Origin: Prostheceraeus crozeri
Lineage: Eukaryota; Platyhelminthes; Polycladida; Euryleptidae
Reading direction: 5' to 3'
Length of the DNA stretch: 64,000 bases
Assembly (NCBI GenBank): GCA_907163375.1
Contig: CAJQUW010003636.1
Coordinates: 310,001-374,000 of the forward strand
Part shown: piece by piece, positions 30,577 to 42,080 of the stretch
Layout of the letters: the number at the start of each line of letters is the position of its first letter
Position numbering within the stretch: the first letter of the stretch is position 1
The notes under the pieces: model-generated
What the model saw: the letters and a program-made list of their open reading frames with translations, nothing else
Database searches by the model: none
Told to the model about the DNA's origin: nothing
Program-made: the position numbers and the translations under genes

Positions 30577-32236
30577 TCCGGAAGCCAGAGCGAGTTTCTG
30601 CAGGGAACGAGACCGACAATGAGACTTTCACAGAATGATGTACACCCTATGCCTACTACAAATCTGCACGTCTGCCGAGTTCTAGTTAGTTCTTCTTGTC
30701 AGACAAGATCAAAGAAAACACATGTTAATTCAATTGCAAGCAGATTGAAGTTTTTGACTAAAATCAGGGTTGGGCGGGAATATGAGAATCCGCCTGAGCG
30801 AATCCGATTGAATCGCACGCATCCGAACTGACAGTTCGTTGCACGAATCTTGGATTCTATAAGTGAATCAAAATAATCATGGTTCTCTACTAGTAAGACT
30901 TTTATTTTATCTAAAGAGCGATCGATTTATCTCATTTCAAGTGAAGCCCATGATTATCCCAAAAACAATGTCTGTTGGATATCCTCTACTCGTGAAATGA
31001 ATTGCCTAATTGATTGCGTTAAGTCTGCAAGCATTTTTCACACAATACTCGCATTGGTATGCTATGCATGAACGAATCAAGTTAGCTCACGGTGTTGAGA
31101 TCAACACGCACTAGTTGTTCTTGTACTTGTATCTTACCAGCGTGAAACGTCGGGCCATTGTTTTTAATTCGACTGATCTTAGCCATGGGCTTGTTTTTGC
31201 CACGAGGACAACTTGTTTTCTCCCGATAACAGCAACCACTATGAATAGACATTTAATACTGAGGTATGCATGGCCTATACGAACCATGTAGAATACAATA
31301 ATAGATCCATAGAAAATGAAGTCAGCGGTTAAATCTTCATTGCACAATACGCATAGTTTACATAAACACAGATATAGCAGATGATCTTAATATTATAGAA
31401 TTGATTTTAGGGTTAAATATAAAAAAGTGACGGGTCAGTGACCAATCGCATTTCAAGTAAATAGGTGTGATTATAACATAAAATTGCAAAGTGATATTTA
31501 TTATATTCTGCAGTATTATGGGATTCGTGCGAATCCGCCGAAAAGACGAATACAACGAGCAAATAGATGAATTCTTGAATTTCGGATTCACGCACAACCC
31601 TGGCTAAAATGAAATTTTCTATGTTTATTCTGATTAAGCGAAAATACTAAGCCAGGAGTCATAACATTTGACATGGAATGGCTTCAGGTCATTTCCTGTC
31701 ATGTCCATGCGCCCGTGTCTGTGAAGCTAAGCACTTTCAACTTTGGCAAGCCTCCTAAGTTCCGTAAGCAGAGGCATCTTGTATCATGAGCAATTGTATT
31801 CACATCTAACCACATTCTCGCATACATTGCTGATCAGAAATGTGATAATGACACATGGACATAATAATTCAACTCATGAAATGAACTGAAAATATTCCAT
31901 GTCAAAAATGATGGCCCCAGATTTAGTTTTTTAATTTAAAAATTCGAAAACACAGAAAATTTCATTTGAACCAAAAACTGCAATCTGCGTCCCACTGGAT
32001 TTACATGTGTTTTTCTTCGATCGTGTCTAACAAGAAGAGGAACTTACTAGAACTCGGAAGACGCACAGATTCGTAGTAGGCATAGGTTGCACATCATTCT
32101 CATGTGAAAGTCTCATTTTCGGCCACGCTCCCTGCAGAAACTCGTGCTGACTGCCGGACTATGAGGTGTACATCATTCTGTGAAAGTCTCATTTTCGGCC
32201 TCGTTCCCTGCAGAAACTCGTTCTGGCTGCCGGACT
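30577..32236. mobile_element. Foldback-like element, copy B
   Basis: Left end one 76-bp unit (TCCGGAAGCCAGAGCGAGTT) followed by CCTATGCCTACTACAAATCT and TTGTCAGACAAGATC. The right end is the inverse with two units (32090-32236, ending CTGCCGGACT). The interior (31620-31960) matches that of copy A (GACATGGAATGGCTTCAGGT against 12415 on). A hAT element sits in the left half. The different unit numbers in the two copies (6 and 1; 1 and 2) show that the ends expand and contract. Confidence 0.7.
30765..31602. mobile_element. hAT-like MITE, CAGGGTTG family, 838 bp
   Basis: Starts CAGGGTTGGGCGGGAAT and ends ATTCACGCACAACCCTG. Flanked by ACTAAAAT (30757-30764) and GCTAAAAT (31603-31610), an 8-bp duplication with one change. 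A GCGAATCCG motif recurs near both ends. No transposase frame. Confidence 0.75.
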
Positions 32237-32238
32237 AT

Positions 32239-32260
32239 GAGAGAGAGAGAGAGAGAGAGA
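32239..32260. repeat. (GA)n microsatellite at LINE 3' end
   Basis: Ten or so GA units between the foldback-like element and the LINE. On the LINE's strand it is a (TC)n tail and may mark its 3' end. Confidence 0.75.
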
Positions 32261-32311
32261 TGCGTTTATATTTAAAATAATGAAAATCATCAATACAATT
32301 CAATGCAATAA

Positions 32312-34986
32312 TCATGTAAGACAATCACTAAGACAAAAGTAATCAATAAGAGAACAACAATTGTGGCTAAATTTGTACAAAAATTCATTTGCTTCCACAC
32401 AAATCCAAGGGAAAAAAGAGTTTGCCCGTCTGGCAGTACGCGAAAAAGGAATCAAAAAGTGATTACTGATTCTCAAGCGACTTGGCACAAAATGATGTAA
32501 CGGATGGCAGGAGTTAGTTTCACAGTTAGACAAAAAATTCAACACATTTCGAACCAACATGTCCGAAAACAGGTCAAACTTGCCACATTCACACTCACGT
32601 CCACAAATCAAACGGTGTGATCTTCTGAAAAAACGATCAACCTTCTCAGTCAAGGTTTTAGAAAGATGACCGAATGCCGGAGAAGCATACATGAATAGAG
32701 CAGTGATTATTGCATGGAAAACTACAATCAGCTCATGCTTCCCTAAAGTCTCGCGCAGACAACGGATGATGTAAAGACGGCGGGACGCCTTCTTCAAAAT
32801 TTCACTGATATGCAACTTCCAAGTAAGTCTACTTGTAAACGTGACACCAAGAATTCGAATAAAATCAACACTGACAAAGTTAGATGAAAACTGAACAGGA
32901 TATGTCAACGATGCACGTGGAACGATCATCTCCTTACACTTAGAAATATTCAAAGAAAGTCCCTCTTTTTGAAACTTCAATACAATATCTGATAAGGACA
33001 ACAAACTCTGATCCTGAGATTCAATAGTCTCTATTATTGTCACGTCATCGGCATATTTCACACACTTAATACAGTTTGCACTAAAATCAACCGAACCCAT
33101 AAACGCACTAAAAAGATAGGGTCCCAGCACTGAGCCTTGCGGAACTCCTGAAGGTATGTCAACCACGGAGCCACACTTGCCATTAATTTTTAGCTGGAAC
33201 GATCGCGAGGTAAGGTACGATAGCAACCAATTCAGAAAGCCAGAATCAAGTCCCATCGACCATAGAAAGTTCAGCAAACGATTATGTTGCAACCGATCAA
33301 ATGCCTTTGAAATATCCAGACATATCATACGTACAGCCAATGTGTTTCTTGAGTCAAGGGATGTGGAGATATGGTCTTGAATGGCAACTACGGCACTGGT
33401 CGTCGAGCCGTGTGGACGATATGAATGTTGATTTTCACCAAAGCAATCGACTAACTTGTCCTTTACATTTCGTAGCACAAGCCTCTCAAAAACCTTGCTG
33501 AAAGCACTCGATATCGAAATAGGACGGAAATCGTAAAGAGTCGGTTTACTTGTCTTCGGAATTGGGTGAATACATGAATGCTTGAAGCAGGCTGGAACAC
33601 TGCGAGTTCGTAAAGATTCGTTAAAGATGACACTTAAAGCCTCAGCCAGCAAATGCGCCCCAGCAACAATAAGACGCATAGGGATCCCATCTGGTCCACT
33701 AGCCTTTCGTGTTTTCAAACGAATTAACTCTTGGAAGACATAATCAGGCTGGATTTGAAATCGCCAGTCGTCATTCTGTGATGGAAGCAATTCAACGTCA
33801 TCTGCGTCACTGAAGTAGGAATGAAATTCACCGCTAAAAGCCGCCAACAGATCGCTGACCTCAGGGAAACTGCTATTCAATGATCGAAAGATATCCAATT
33901 TTGCCCTGTTCCCACTGACCTCGTTTACAACTTTCCATAAGCCATTAGCACTAGTCTTGTGACGATTTGCCCAAATCCGCTTTGCAGACGCAATTTCAAC
34001 CTGAACTTTACTTTTAAAGTGATAGCAACGCGGCCAATCTTGCTTCCTGAAAGCATCCCATCTCTTATCAATCAGCAATTTGAGCACAGGAGTAACCCAG
34101 GGCCTATCCCGACTCGAGAAAGTCACTATTTCAAATGGAATGAAACTCATACAATAGTACAATGCATTATAAAGAAAGTCACACATTGCACCTACATCTG
34201 TGAGCTGCTGAAGCATTAAAAAGTCAACCATCGACAGCCGGTGCAAAAATTCCTTCATATTACTTTCCCTCAAGTCGTAAACTGGGACACAACAGAATGA
34301 TTTTAAATCCTGAGTTAAATTTGAATGTAGAATTATCGAATTGTGATCGGAATTCTTTATAGGAGGCCCAACTGAAGCTGAGTCGTTGTACACACTAGCA
34401 AGATCATCATCAATCCAAATCTTGTCAAGGATTGTGCAATTGCGAGTTGGGTCGACTACTTTATTAGATAACGCCAAATCCTCCTCGAAAATGCTGTCTG
34501 AAAAGTCATTGAAGTCTCCACCAATCATGATATTCCAGTCAGGGTGGGCAGACAGAGCACAATCGATTTCATTCAGCAAATAACTGCCAATGTCACTATG
34601 ACCATCCCTATTCAAATTTGGAGGATATAAACAACACAACATAAGATATTGTGGGATTGATATTTCAAGATAGTGAAAAGAATCTCACAAAAGGACGGGG
34701 CCGTAGTAGAGGGCAGATAGGGTGAGGACGTAATACCTTCATTCACCCACAAACAAACACCGCCGCCTTTCCGATTTTGACGATCCATGCGAAAAAGTTT
34801 GTAACGTGGAATTTTCAATAAATCATCCTCAACATAACTAGAGAGCCATGTTTCAATGATCATGATGATGCCAGGTAGAAAGTTCGAAACGGTAAGACAA
34901 AGATCATCAAATTTTGGCAGCAGTGAACGTACATTACAAAGAAACACAGACATAGAACATAAGCATTCATATTTAAAAGCTTTCAA
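32312..34986 (-). pseudogene. CR1-like LINE ORF2: endonuclease and reverse transcriptase
   Basis: The apurinic-type endonuclease comes first: CNVRSLLPKFDDL, MIIETWLSSYVEDDL and KGGGVCLWV in the 34986-34612 frame. GGDFNDFSD and NSDHNSIIL follow in the 776-codon main frame, the two joined by a single frame change near 34640. Reverse transcriptase follows: KASGPDGIP, FRPISISS, LDISKAFDRLQHN (about residue 446), SGVPQGSVLGP, KYADDVTIIE (catalytic YADD), ILGVTFTSRLTWK. The C-terminus has RRSHRLICGRECECG. The frame opens at the end of ORF1 (34983-34986 overlap), as in CR1 elements where ORF2 is reached by reinitiation. Apart from the one shift it looks intact. Confidence 0.9.
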
Positions 34987-35711
34987 TGAAAATTTTGCTG
35001 CAGCTCATAACGTTTCACAACCCTGCCTCTATGAATCACGACATCCTCCCCTTGAGTTCTTCTGGCCTTCAACTCACTGGTTAGCTGTTTGGATTTCTCC
35101 TGCTGTAATCGAGTAAGGTCCTGGTGAATATACACCTCACGGAAGTCAGTGGAATTACGAAGAAATCTTGAATTTCTGAGAATCTCGCTTTTCTTTACCA
35201 CACTAACACAGAACAATTTGAGCATTCGAGGCCTGCCGTGAATAATTTTCACCATTCTTCTGAACCCCGACAGACCAGCATCATAAACTCTCAAATGCTC
35301 CAAAACCTTACGTACTTTGATCTTATCATGCTCAACGCGATCCTCTAATGACCCATCTGACTTTTCAGGGATGCCTCGAATTATTAAATTATTCATTCGC
35401 ATCACATGATCATCCATTTCTTCATAGAATCTATCTGTACATGCTCCTGAAAATAGAGCCTCTTTCATCTCATCAATTTCCTTCTGCTGTACCTCTTGTC
35501 GATTCCCAATAAAGTTTACTCTTTTGCTCAAATCCTCAAACGACGTCAACAACCGTGATACCTTCGAGTTCAAATCATCAATCCTAGTAGTAAAGCTAGC
35601 GATGATCTCAAGCTTCATCTCATTGAGCATATCTTTAAAAAACATCAACATTGTTATCACAACCAGCATTTGCACGATTAGTACGACCACACTTCCGGGT
35701 TGGACGTTCAT
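34983..35711 (-). CDS. CR1-like LINE ORF1 with hydrophobic N-terminus
   Basis: About 242 codons from the ATG at 35711. The open frame continues upstream to 35837, but that part is the tRNA-like sequence. The start MNVQPGS is followed by an 18-residue hydrophobic run (VVVLIVQMLVVITMLMFF, residues about 8-25), then a long amphipathic/coiled-coil stretch (residues about 26-95), then an RRM-like RNA-binding part (NNLIIRGIPEK ... PRMLKLFCVSVVKKSEILRN ... REVYIHQDLTRLQQEKSK) and a basic C-terminus. The latter half aligns well with ORF1 of the other LINE (NVVVFGLPEK ... RKVFVRPDLTRTQMELNK), which has a PHD-like finger instead of the hydrophobic segment. Confidence 0.75.
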   Translation of the reverse strand: MNVQPGSVVVLIVQMLVVITMLMFFKDMLNEMKLEIIASFTTRIDDLNSKVSRLLTSFEDLSKRVNFIGNRQEVQQKEIDEMKEALFSGACTDRFYEEMDDHVMRMNNLIIRGIPEKSDGSLEDRVEHDKIKVRKVLEHLRVYDAGLSGFRRMVKIIHGRPRMLKLFCVSVVKKSEILRNSRFLRNSTDFREVYIHQDLTRLQQEKSKQLTSELKARRTQGEDVVIHRGRVVKRYELQQNFH

Positions 35712-35767
35712 CTTGAACCGAAGACATGATGCTGAGATAAGATGCAGTTCCAAAGGAAGCAAAACTA

Positions 35768-35845
35768 TACCGTTGACGGATTCGAACCGAGGAAACTTAG
35801 TGCGCCAATCCAGAACACAAGCCACTGGACCACACAACCACGTTA
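35768..35845 (-). promoter_or_regulatory. tRNA-like sequence at the LINE 5' UTR/ORF1 junction
   Basis: On the LINE strand: an A-box-like TGTGGTCCAGTGG (35834-35822) and a perfect B box GGTTCGAATCC (35788-35778), spaced as in a tRNA. Acceptor and T stems pair only in part (GTTG with CAAC; three of five in the T stem), so it is tRNA-derived rather than a tRNA. It could act as an internal RNA polymerase III promoter or be a SINE fused to the element. Confidence 0.5.
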
Positions 35846-36185
35846 GTCAAGCAACTCAGTAGAAGATCTTGTACAATGAATCAGAAAAACGCCTGCATGA
35901 CGTGCCCGATCACGTGAAATTAGCTGAAGCCGACAACAGAACACGGAATGTGAGAAGCAATCACGACGAGGCTGCAGCAAAGATAAATATTCCAAATTTC
36001 GAATCACAGAAGCACCGCCGATAAATAAATCCACCACTGAATTACAGATCACATCACAGAGAAGGGAATGATGCCAAAATCGTCGAAAAACGGACTAGTG
36101 ACACCTGAGAAATTCACAGAAACTCATAGAAGAACTGCGACACCAGACGATCACGATACACGACCAGCGCCAGCGGATGAGGTGC

Positions 36186-36400
36186 ACTTCTTCTTCTTCT
36201 TCTTCTGGCTATTATCCCACTCATATGGGGTCGCCGGTGCGGATTCTCCTCCACTCGTTTCGGTCGTGGGGTCCTCCTCGTCCAGATCCTCCTCTACGCA
36301 ATGACACCATCTTGGCCTTCCTCTCTTCTTCCTCCCGACTCTCATGTCCATCACTCTCTTCCTTGCAGTTAGTCTAGAACGGACATATCCTATTGTGTAC
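36186..36400 (-). pseudogene. RTE-like LINE, 3' end
   Basis: The minus strand reads RKRVMDMRVGRKKRGRPRWC, HCVEEDLDEED and ATPYEWDNSQ before a lysine run. The order RRVM-RGRP-RW-DCV-EDL and the closing ATPYEWDNS(Q)K are characteristic of RTE-type LINE ORFs. The lysine run is the (GAA)n tail at 36187-36205. About 60 codons remain. Confidence 0.7.
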
Positions 36401-36660
36401 GAAGGTAACAAGCTTTGAGATTGATGACATTCGTCTCTCTCTGGCTTTTGTGATTGGATAAGCGTGCGCATTGCAGACGTACTATCAGAAAACCCACTAA
36501 CTTCAATGGTCAGATTGCTGGCAGGCCAATCAAGTGAAGTATAACTTTAATTCAATTTTTCTTGGTGAAAAGGTAGTCAAATGGTAATATTATTTACACC
36601 GCTCGACTCTTCACCATCTAAATTTACTGACTGTGTGCGTTTAGTGTGATGTCAGTGTTC

Positions 36661-36780
36661 TGGGACGACCGCACAGAAGCACTGTTAGGCTAACAAATCA
36701 CTAACAGTATCACTCACCCATTGAAGTTTGCATTGTCACTAACAACTCACTGCCTAACACTGTTTCTGTGCAGTCGCCCA
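36661..36780. mobile_element. Short MITE, intact copy, 120 bp
   Basis: Inverted ends TGGGACGACCGCACAGAAGC and its partner (GCACAGAAACAGTG read from the right, ending GTCGCCCA). Both ends and the middle (AGGCTAACAAATCACTAACA, CACCCATTGAAGTTTG) match the split copy at 4619-5838. Target duplication not evident. Confidence 0.7.
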
Positions 36781-38108
36781 AGGTTGATTAGAATTCAAGC
36801 TTGAATGTGCATAACATTCAATAGAAAATTGATTTTCTTGCCCCTCGAGACTAGTTCTGGCCGTGACCATTAGCATTGAGTAAGAGTCATCTCTAGACAG
36901 GAAAACGCAGATAATGCAATTGATCTCTGTGGTTATCTGAGCCGTCATTCTGGCTGATTTCATTATATTGACGATGCATACACTTGCAAAAGTAATTTAA
37001 TGTGAACATGAATACTGATCTGATTGCTACACAGTTCATTGAGTGCAATGAGAATTATCAGTCGATCAGAAACTCAATCTTCTTCTGGGTTCTTCAAAAT
37101 GCAGTGAAGTGTTCGCTTGCTTCTCAAGGCGCCATCTGTCCACTTCATTCTCGTCTCTTGTGTTGTTTGTAAATAGGCGTTGTCGGATCTTTCAATTCGG
37201 TCGAATTCAGAGACAGTTCGACACTCGGATGGAAAACGGAAACAAAAGCATTAGCATTAGCATATATTGAGTCCGCAATCCACTGAAACACGAATTTCGA
37301 GACTGCAGTCTCCCTTCACAACTGATTACCATGTACTTCTGAAGATGCATGCAACTCACATCTTCTAATGAGCAAATCTACGTCATATACGTGCATTCCG
37401 ACTGTCCATTGACAAGGAGAAGGACATTCCCTCGTGTCTATATTCCCGGTATATCCTTTGATAGCTCTCAAAAAATTGACTCATAGTTTCTGCGAATTTT
37501 TTGATGGCCAATTCAAATTTCATTAAATTTGGTCTATGGGAGCAGAAAATAATTTGATCATTTTTAGCTGATGTTTTTACTTGGAAAAAGATGAATTTTG
37601 TAATTTTCTTACAAAAATTTAGCATCTTAATCAATAAAATCACTTATAAGCGATGGAAAATTATTAATGAAGTTATAATCAACATGTTCATCGTGACGCA
37701 TCATTGTAGCTGCACAAAGGAATGAAGCAAGAAAATGATTTAAATTTACATTGAGTTTAGAATTGAAATTATCACAATTCACTTCACGCTCCTGTATTTC
37801 AAAGAAATTTCTTCTCAATTACAGACAACTCATCTGAGATCAACGGAGCGCATTCCCTATTCAGGTAGCGCCGATATTTCTGATCAATTAACTTTCAAAT
37901 TCCAAGTCAATTGAGTCGATCTTATTTTCAATAGTCACAAACGAAAATGAGATGAAAAGCTTGTTTTCATTTTCTTCACTCAGTTGTTTATCTCAATCCA
38001 TATTTTCTCGGATAGAGCCCGCATCTACGAGTTCGAAAGAAAGATATCAAATATTTCGTTGAATCAAAATTGGTCCAAGTCCTTCACTCCTTTTATTTTT
38101 CACGTTAA
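36781..38108. other. Gene-free stretch
   Basis: AT-rich with short frames only, no element recognised. Confidence 0.4.
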
Positions 38109-38255
38109 GTTATAGCTAAAATCACATGTACAAACCAATGTTTTGGGTATTCACCCGTCCTCAAGGGTGTCAGCGGTAGTGAATATCAGTTTTACCGTTG
38201 ACACCCTTGAGGAATACCGGAAACGCTGGGTTGTACATCTGATTTTAGCTTTAAC
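38109..38255. mobile_element. Penelope-like tails head-to-head (short pair)
   Basis: Arms 38109-38178 and 38193-38255 with a 14-bp spacer. Both carry, read outward, TGACACCCTTGAGGA, a short stem, (G/A)AAAC and TTGTACAT-TGATTTTAGCT. The left arm has a well-formed GGGT/ACCC stem II. Layout equals a PLE hammerhead tail; the core TTGAGGA deviates from CUGANGA. No coding part. Confidence 0.55.
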
Positions 38256-40697
38256 TTTTTAACTAAGCGCGAAAAATAGAAGTGAGAAAAACACTTGGAC
38301 GAATTCTAATTCAACGAAAGATGACTTACAGCTTTCTATTCACCGCGAGGTATCAAATCGATCACCTCAAAACCATACTCAAGAAAGTCACAATGAATTT
38401 CACTTGGGATGCATTGCTCCTACGAGGATTGACTACTCGAATCACAGAATTAGATTCATCTGCGCGCGTCTTCGGTTTCCTAGAAAGGAAGAATTGTATG
38501 TAACCTTGATATCGAAATGGCACATCACAATTAGACAACTTGCTCCTTCTCGAATGGATAATTCGTGTATCGCTTGCAGGGCAAACAATAAGCTGTCAGC
38601 AGAGGAACCAGAGCCAGTGAGAGATGCGTGAGTGCTGTGATATCACTTCGCACACACCAAAACACATCGCTGTCGTGGCTTCGATTGTCGAGGAGAGGAT
38701 ATGAAATCATCAAGTGAACTAATTTTCGTACGGCTCCTGCTTTTTTTAATAATGATCAGAAAGGCCAACATTGTTGGGAAAACTTGTGCGCAATGATCTG
38801 AATTCTTCGAATCTGAAGGAATTTTGGCAATCGAAGCACTTTGCTGGAACTCACATTAATCCGCAAGCGACGCACGACTTTTTCCTATTTCTGTAAGGTA
38901 TTAGGAATTCCTTTTTGCCCACTTAATAGGATCCTCGATGTGCCGTCAATTTCGTATTAATCACACTTCTAGCAAACCGAAGCAGATAAACAAAATGTTT
39001 AATTCTGTGACTGCAGTACTAATGCCTCAAGAAAGTTATGGCAATTTTCCTTAACTTTCATTTTAATTTTATATTAGATGGTTATGCTGTCTATTCATAA
39101 GTAACAAGTAAATTTCATCATTTTATGTTGTAGTCTAACTACTGCGTTGTGGTTTAGTTTAAATGAATCTTTTCAAGTGTGATCCTGTATTAGTTATTGT
39201 ATTTTAGTCTTTTGCCTTTAGTCAATTGCTTGCTTCTCCAAGCTCTTCCATACTTCCACTTTATCCAGAGCCGCTTTCATCAATGTCAGTTTTCTTCATC
39301 TCGGCATTTTGAAGGTCCAACATGAACTCCACGCGACTATGGATACAACTTTGAAGGGTGAGACTTCAAAAAACTTCAACTGCGCTGATTTTACATTTTG
39401 GAATGAAATGCATGAACACCGGGTCACTAAACTTTCGCGGTTCCTGATCAAAATGATCTATTTACAAAATGGTCTTGAAACTCAGTTCAGAAAAGTAATT
39501 CAAACAAGTGGGGTGCTCTAAATTCTATGCTTCTGTTCAAAGAGCTGCAGAAAAATGAATGAGAGTTCGTCTACGTAGTCCCTGATTGGCCTACTCTGAA
39601 GCTGTCGAGGTCTATCATTTTTTCGGCTGAAGTTTAAACATGAGAGGTGATCTAGAATGTTGCTGAGAAAGTTTTATCAGCTAACAGCAGTTTTATCAGG
39701 CCTATTTTGACTTGACACCGATTTTTGTCCCTTAGTGATTTACTCATTGCTGTCAATTATTGAGCTGAGCACCGTCATACTATTCAGATGAGGATTCAAT
39801 TCAGTTTAATAAAAGTTGTAGAAAAAGTGCATTACAGAGGTCAGAAAATTGGGTATAAAAACATAAAAATGTCCGAAATTTAGAATGAAAGGGTGGAGCA
39901 TATCAATCAACAACAAGTATTTGAAGTGAAAGAAGAACAACTTTTTCTGGAAAAGAAGTTGCTGTATGTCTCAAATCAATAAATTGTTACTAAATAATTA
40001 GCATAAATTAATACATTTGAAAGAAAGCAGCATTGAACTTTTTTCCTTTTATGCTGAGCTTCATTACCTCAATACACGCCCTTATCTCCATGGAAAAAAC
40101 GCTCGGAGCCCATTAGAAGTAAGTCGCAACAACAAACCAGTCAGATGATGTCACACATATACCTTAATTGTCTTCGCTTCTTTGAACTAATTCCTGTGTA
40201 CCTGGAGCAGATCAAAAGTTTCCGCTAATTATGAAATTATAGCTATTAATAATAAACCTACTATTGCGCACATGTTTTTTATTATTTTACACATACAATG
40301 GGAATTATTTTAAGCATAAATTGCATTTATTCAATATTAAAAGAGATATCTACAAAACAGCATTTATATACAACAATTCTTTATGAAGATTTTGCCAATT
40401 TGTTGTCAACAGTTATCACCCACAGTTTTGGTTGATAAATGATTCTTACACACAAACATTTCACACGAACTGTCTGACTCGAGTGCGCTAAATACAAAGA
40501 AAACTCCTACCTCGATCTCCCGTTTCCGAGGTTTGTGAGACAAATTGGGGTTGTTTTATTCCAGTCGCGTGCATAGCTCTACCAACACTACTACAAAGTT
40601 GGAGTATTTCGACTCTTTACGTCTAATGAGGATCAATGAGCCTTTGAGCTACTTCTCGAATGTACAATCGTCGGCGGCGGTTCTTCCCGGAGTTCCA
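38256..40697. other. Gene-free stretch
   Basis: 2.4 kb of AT-rich sequence with frames under 76 codons. CTGAATTCTTCGAATCTGA at about 38799 repeats the block at 20463 (a small dispersed repeat of unknown type). Nothing else recognised. Confidence 0.4.
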
Positions 40698-40701
40698 TTA
40701 A

Positions 40702-42006
40702 CCCATTAAACGCGGCTGTGATTTCTTTGCATATTTCGAATTACATCAATAAACATAGCTCGAAACATTACGAAACATGAATATTTTCACATGTGGAATG
40801 GATACGAGAGCCATTTCGGATCGATTTTGAAGATGCCATCGCGTCCTACCACTCCTAAAAAGAAGTAAATTTTGGATGTGTTAATAAAAGGCAAAATTGA
40901 AGCACTGAACTTCATAAACCTGCAATAACAACACATTTTTTGGCGAACATCTTGCTTGTTCATTTCAAATTCCATTTTACACATCCATTATTCATATCAG
41001 CTGCCTTGATGAATTATTCAGCTACATGAAGGCTACATGTAGGTCGAATTCAGATGAGAACAATGCATAATTTAGAATTTTTACTTGTAGTTTTGCTCAA
41101 AAAAATAATTTGTTCTATTGGTGCATGATACAAAACAGATCTTACAGCAGTGTATAATAGCTTCTAAAACTCTTGTGCAAATACACATACTTTGCACTCT
41201 TTAATTTTAGTAATTTTCCACTTAAGGCCTATTTTGCTCTGTAAAACGACTATCTTGCTTATGTGTATGCTCGACAACTGATGTCATCATGAAATAAGTC
41301 ATCAAATGTGGCATGCCTTGAAACACTTGTCGCACAATCCCACAACGCATTTGTAGCATTTCGTTCGTGAAAGACCTTAAGCCAAGGCGCAGCATCTGCA
41401 TCGGTGTGACTATCCAATGGTTTATAGGCCTACTGTCGCTGCGCATTGCCACCGATAAATTCTGACGTCCGGCTTCTCCAATGCAATTACTTTTTATCTT
41501 TTTTAGAGTTCATGATCGTCTTCATCATCTATACTATGATCATTAACTTCAGTGGGTGCCATATGTTGCTATTCTGAAATAAAACAGAATTATTGAAAAT
41601 AGCTTTCGCATGTGCTGTGTAATTTTCAAAATCATGCTTACCCTACATCACGAGACGAAAACAATCAAGTGCTATGTCTTCCAAATATTAGCATTCTGGT
41701 TTACACTAGGAGTAGAAAGCTATAATAATAGCAATTACGAAGCTTCTTAAGCTAATAGGGATGCAAGTGTTTGTCAGAGTGTGTTCTTCGTTTTCAAACC
41801 ATGATAGGCCTACTGAGGTCGATCCTGATCTCACATGGATTTCACGACATGGCTTAAGATGCTTTGGTGGACAATCGATCCCCGCTACTTGCCTTAATGT
41901 CGGCGGTCACAATTGTGACGTGTTATTTATTCATTGATTATTATTGCCTTGACAACTGATGTGTGGTGGTGAGGGTTTGATCCGGCCAATTGACAGAGTC
42001 GCGTAA
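40702..42006. other. Gene-free stretch inside the TTAA block
   Basis: No open frame above 77 codons. Nothing recognised except the terminal inverted repeat. Confidence 0.4.
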
Positions 42007-42080
42007 GTGGCTCGTAGCTCAGTTGGTTAGAGCGCAGGTCTAGTTAACCTTGGTCGTAGGTTCGAATCCTACCAGCCGCA
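42007..42080 (+). tRNA. tRNA-Thr(AGT)-like gene or tRNA pseudogene
   Basis: Perfect A box TAGCTCAGTTGG and B box GGTTCGAATCC. D stem GCTC/GAGC (42017-42020, 42030-42033); anticodon stem CAGGT/ACCTT with one mismatch and 7-nt loop CTAGTTA (anticodon AGT, 42042-42044); T stem GTAGG/CCTAC perfect. Acceptor GTGGCTC/CAGCCGC has five Watson-Crick pairs, one wobble and one mismatch, and three bases rather than two separate acceptor and D stems. Close to, but not quite, a standard tRNA. No run of four T follows at once (CATCTTTTGC comes within 8 bases and could serve as terminator). No intron. Confidence 0.6.

Larger units (their letters stand above)
32262..36180 (-). mobile_element. CR1-like LINE, nearly full length
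   Basis: About 3.9 kb. It runs from a 5' UTR (36180 down to 35712) through ORF1 and ORF2 to a short 3' UTR and a microsatellite. It contains both ORFs with one frame change, so it is among the youngest coding copies in the window. Its 5' end abuts the A/G-rich tail of an RTE-like LINE at 36186. Confidence 0.8.

Noticed and set aside
36177-36377. 66-codon plus-strand serine-rich frame
   Set aside because: It is the antisense of the RTE-like LINE end; the serines come from the (TTC)n tail.
39309-39521. 70-codon plus-strand frame
   Set aside because: No similarity to a known family and no gene context; length expected by chance.
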